DNA of 7,484 nucleotides, from positions 7,147 through 14,630 of the forward strand of contig PCWO01000003.1 of assembly GCA_002796205.1 (NCBI GenBank). Direction: 5' to 3'. The position numbers and the translations under genes are program-made. This document shows, in pieces, positions 6,122 to 7,484 of this stretch. Numbering within the stretch: position 1 is the first letter of the stretch; every line of letters begins with the position of its first letter. Source of the DNA: Candidatus Liptonbacteria bacterium CG11_big_fil_rev_8_21_14_0_20_35_14. GTDB taxonomy: Bacteria > Patescibacteriota > Minisyncoccia > UBA6257 > XYB1-36-10. The notes under the pieces are model-generated. The model was not told where the DNA came from and searched no databases. It saw only the letters and a program-made list of their open reading frames with translations.

Positions 6122-6361
6122 ATGATCAACAAAAATAAAATCTGGCTCAGCATATCAATCATAGTATTTTTATCTATTATTCTATTTTTTACTTTTAACA
6201 TCGGCCTCTTTAATTATCATAAACAAATAATTAAAGAAGGCTCTCCCGCCTGTCAAAATAAAAACATCAACGACGCCTGTTCTTTTTATCTAAAAAATAA
6301 AAAAATCTCCGGCACCTGCCAAGCAAACAGAAACAACACCACCATTTGCCGCCCAAATTAA
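6122..6361 (+). CDS. Small membrane-anchored protein with four-cysteine extracytoplasmic domain
   Basis: 79 residues, function unknown. One hydrophobic helix (about 8-29) follows a short basic N-terminus, so it is either an uncleaved signal anchor or a signal peptide. The exported tail has four cysteines (C44, C53, C66, C76) in the pattern SPAC-x8-C-x12-GTC-x9-CRP, suggesting two disulfides. From memory this resembles small exported Cys4 modules with ACxGKxxGDxC and SGTC words, but I cannot name the family. No Shine-Dalgarno site precedes the ATG. TAAAAT (6105-6110) lies 11 bases upstream, so a very short leader or read-through from DedA is possible. Its stop overlaps the stop of the convergent reverse transcriptase by four bases (6358-6361), with no terminator between them. 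Confidence 0.7.
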   Translation: MINKNKIWLSISIIVFLSIILFFTFNIGLFNYHKQIIKEGSPACQNKNINDACSFYLKNKKISGTCQANRNNTTICRPN

Positions 6362-7245
6362 ATTTTATTTAAAATAATCTGTCGTAATTTACAACTGTTG
6401 CCGTAACTCATAAAACCGAGATATGACTGCACCGTTTTTTCTTTTCCGTCCTTTATCTTTATATTTCTGAACATCCTCTTCTTGGTTGTCGTTCTCAAGA
6501 CTTGATGATCTGGAAAATGCACCCAGCCAAGAAAGTCCACGCCCGACGCGACGGTCTGAATAAAAATCTTATCCGGATGCATGGAAAGCTTGAGCTTATT
6601 TCTTAAAAATTCCTGCATCGCTGGCAGAATGGTTTCGAGATATGTCTCGTCCGTCGAAAGAACGACGAAGTCGTCAGAATAACGCAGATAATATTTCGCT
6701 TTGAGACAATGCTTCATAAATTGATCAAACTCATTCATATAGATATTCACGAATAGCTGTGATGTCAGATTACCGAGTGGCAGACCAACACCCTCCACGT
6801 TTGATCTAAAACTTCTAATAATTACAGACAATAGTCGGATAATATCTTTATCAGGAATATACATATCAATAATAGCGATCAGAATCCTGTGATCAATATT
6901 CGCAAAAAATTTTTTAATATCACACTTAAGGACCCACGCTGTGTGTATATCATTTCGCGAGACTATTTTAGAGAACCGTCCGAAACGCTTTAATGCCCGG
7001 TGTGTCCCTTTGCCGATTTGGCATGAATATGAATCAGAAATAAAAGTCTTTGAGAAAAATGGCGACAGTTGCCTATGTAATGTGTGATGCAAAAGCCGGT
7101 CCCGAACGCTGGCTTTATGTATATCGCGCGGTTTCGGATCAGCGATTTTGAAATGCTGATATACCAAATGCGAATATTTTTTGGTGGCAAGCTCACGGTG
7201 GAGCACGATAAGATTTGTCATCAAATCTCGCTCAAATTTCTGCAC
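6358..7245 (-). CDS. Reverse transcriptase, diversity-generating-retroelement type
   Basis: 295 residues from the GTG at 7245. Polymerase motifs: fingers HKASVRDRLLHHTLHRQLSP (43-62), motif A LKCDIKKFFANIDH (106-119, catalytic D109), motif B GLPLGNLTSQ (154-163), motif C RYSDDFVVL (188-196, catalytic D191, D192), then FLGW (238-241) and SYLGFMSYGN (274-283). LGNxxSQ, in place of the QGxxxSP of group II introns, is typical of DGR enzymes; there is no maturase or endonuclease domain. The frame stays open to 7347, and codons 7246-7311 encode ISLENLLEAWKEFVRGKRAR, which fits the conserved N-terminus of this family, so the protein probably begins upstream of the GTG. No ATG, GTG or TTG exists there; ATT at 7311 is the only plausible initiator. 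GC content is visibly higher than in the neighbours, suggesting acquisition by transfer. A template-like repeat lies directly upstream. Confidence 0.92.
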   Translation of the reverse strand: MQKFERDLMTNLIVLHRELATKKYSHLVYQHFKIADPKPRDIHKASVRDRLLHHTLHRQLSPFFSKTFISDSYSCQIGKGTHRALKRFGRFSKIVSRNDIHTAWVLKCDIKKFFANIDHRILIAIIDMYIPDKDIIRLLSVIIRSFRSNVEGVGLPLGNLTSQLFVNIYMNEFDQFMKHCLKAKYYLRYSDDFVVLSTDETYLETILPAMQEFLRNKLKLSMHPDKIFIQTVASGVDFLGWVHFPDHQVLRTTTKKRMFRNIKIKDGKEKTVQSYLGFMSYGNSCKLRQIILNKI

Positions 7246-7319
7246 GTCTTTGCGTGCTCGCTTGCCGCGGACAAATTCTTTCCACGCCTCGAGGAGATTT
7301 TCGAGAGAAATGAAGAGAG

Positions 7320-7457
7320 TTGCGACACGGCAAACGCGAACCCGTAGTCACGACGCCACCTGTTGTCAGGCCTGTCGTTGTACGCGTTGAGCCACTGACC
7401 TCTGTCGTTACGGTTCACGTTCAGCAAGTTCGGATCGCCGTCGAATTGCGCGAAACA
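7320..7457 (-). repeat. Putative DGR template repeat (TR)
   Basis: About 138 bases, 57% GC, read on the minus strand directly before the reverse transcriptase. In one frame it spells FDGDPNLLNVNRNDRGQWLN and then NDRPDNRWRRDYGFAFAVSQ, matching the C-type-lectin-fold variable regions of DGR target proteins (PDNRW, GFAFAV). Seven codons are AAC, the codon whose two adenines give broad amino-acid choice under adenine-specific mutagenesis, and no adenine change in AAC makes a stop. A TGA in the same frame at 7467-7469, and the lack of a stop at the end, favour a non-coding template over a variable region of a gene. The target gene with the matching variable repeat, and any avd accessory gene, should lie beyond 7484. 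Exact ends are estimates because no second copy is in the window. Confidence 0.7.
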
Positions 7458-7484
7458 TCTTCCATATCACCGCCCCTCGAATAC

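Noticed and set aside
6358..7245. Group II intron maturase or retron as the source of the reverse transcriptase
   Set aside because: Motif B is LGNLTSQ and not QGxxxSP, no maturase or endonuclease domain follows, no intron RNA ends are visible, and no msr/msd-like RNA with retron features was recognised upstream.
6990..7390. Further open frames on both strands (6990-7196, 7084-7347, 7181-7390)
   Set aside because: They overlap the reverse transcriptase and template, have no RBS, and encode no recognisable protein.
7221..7427. Open frame of 68 codons on the minus strand that reads NVNRNDRGQWLN and on into the reverse transcriptase region
   Set aside because: It is the lectin-like frame of the template segment running on by chance into the reverse transcriptase; a TTG start inside the repeat and a TGA just upstream argue against a gene.
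7348..7469. Idea that TGA is a sense codon (genetic code 25), since none of the nine complete genes ends in TGA and one TGA interrupts the lectin-like frame
   Set aside because: Stops seen are six TAA and three TAG, which is compatible with an AT-rich genome, and none of the clear genes has an internal TGA, which would be expected if it coded for glycine.

Overview
The window looks like a piece of an AT-rich bacterial chromosome. The gene set fits a member of the Candidate Phyla Radiation (Patescibacteria, Parcubacteria-like): short intergenic gaps, many small secreted or membrane proteins with little recognisable function, a bactofilin-like beta-helix fused to a membrane domain, an ECF sigma factor paired with an unknown membrane protein, and a diversity-generating-retroelement (DGR) type reverse transcriptase. 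The taxonomic placement is inference; no rRNA or other marker lies in the window.

Layout. 1-663 (minus): the first 221 residues of serine hydroxymethyltransferase, cut by the window edge. 697-730: a strong intrinsic terminator for the next gene. 747-2066 (minus): a secreted pentapeptide-repeat protein with a C-terminal beta-rich domain. 2186-3437 (minus): an ECF sigma factor and a three-helix membrane protein overlapping by 20 bases, probably a sigma/regulator pair. 3582-3758 (plus): a 58-residue gene with a very good ribosome binding site. Its stop codon lies inside a hairpin that also terminates the convergent gene. 3779-4918 (minus): signal peptide, 17-residue beta-helix repeats, then a membrane domain. 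4938-5489 (minus): PduO-type cob(I)alamin adenosyltransferase. 5554-6361 (plus): a DedA/VTT membrane protein and a small four-cysteine membrane-anchored protein. 6358-7245 (minus): reverse transcriptase. 7320-7457 (minus): a DNA stretch with the look of a DGR template repeat, running close to the window edge.

The two main points are at the right-hand end and in the middle. At the right end, the reverse transcriptase has the DGR-type LGNxxSQ motif, and directly upstream lies a GC-rich segment dense in AAC codons that reads like a C-type-lectin-fold variable region but has an in-frame stop just before it. This suggests a DGR whose variable target gene lies beyond base 7484. The conserved N-terminal segment of the reverse transcriptase has no ATG, GTG or TTG start. 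In the middle, three genes (adenosyltransferase, beta-helix membrane protein, DedA) have an extended -10 element (TGn-TAtAAT) ending only 7-8 bases before the ATG and no Shine-Dalgarno sequence, which predicts leaderless mRNAs. Other genes in the window have clear Shine-Dalgarno sites.

The secreted and membrane proteins around the sigma factor could be part of a cell-surface programme, but nothing in the sequence ties them to it directly.
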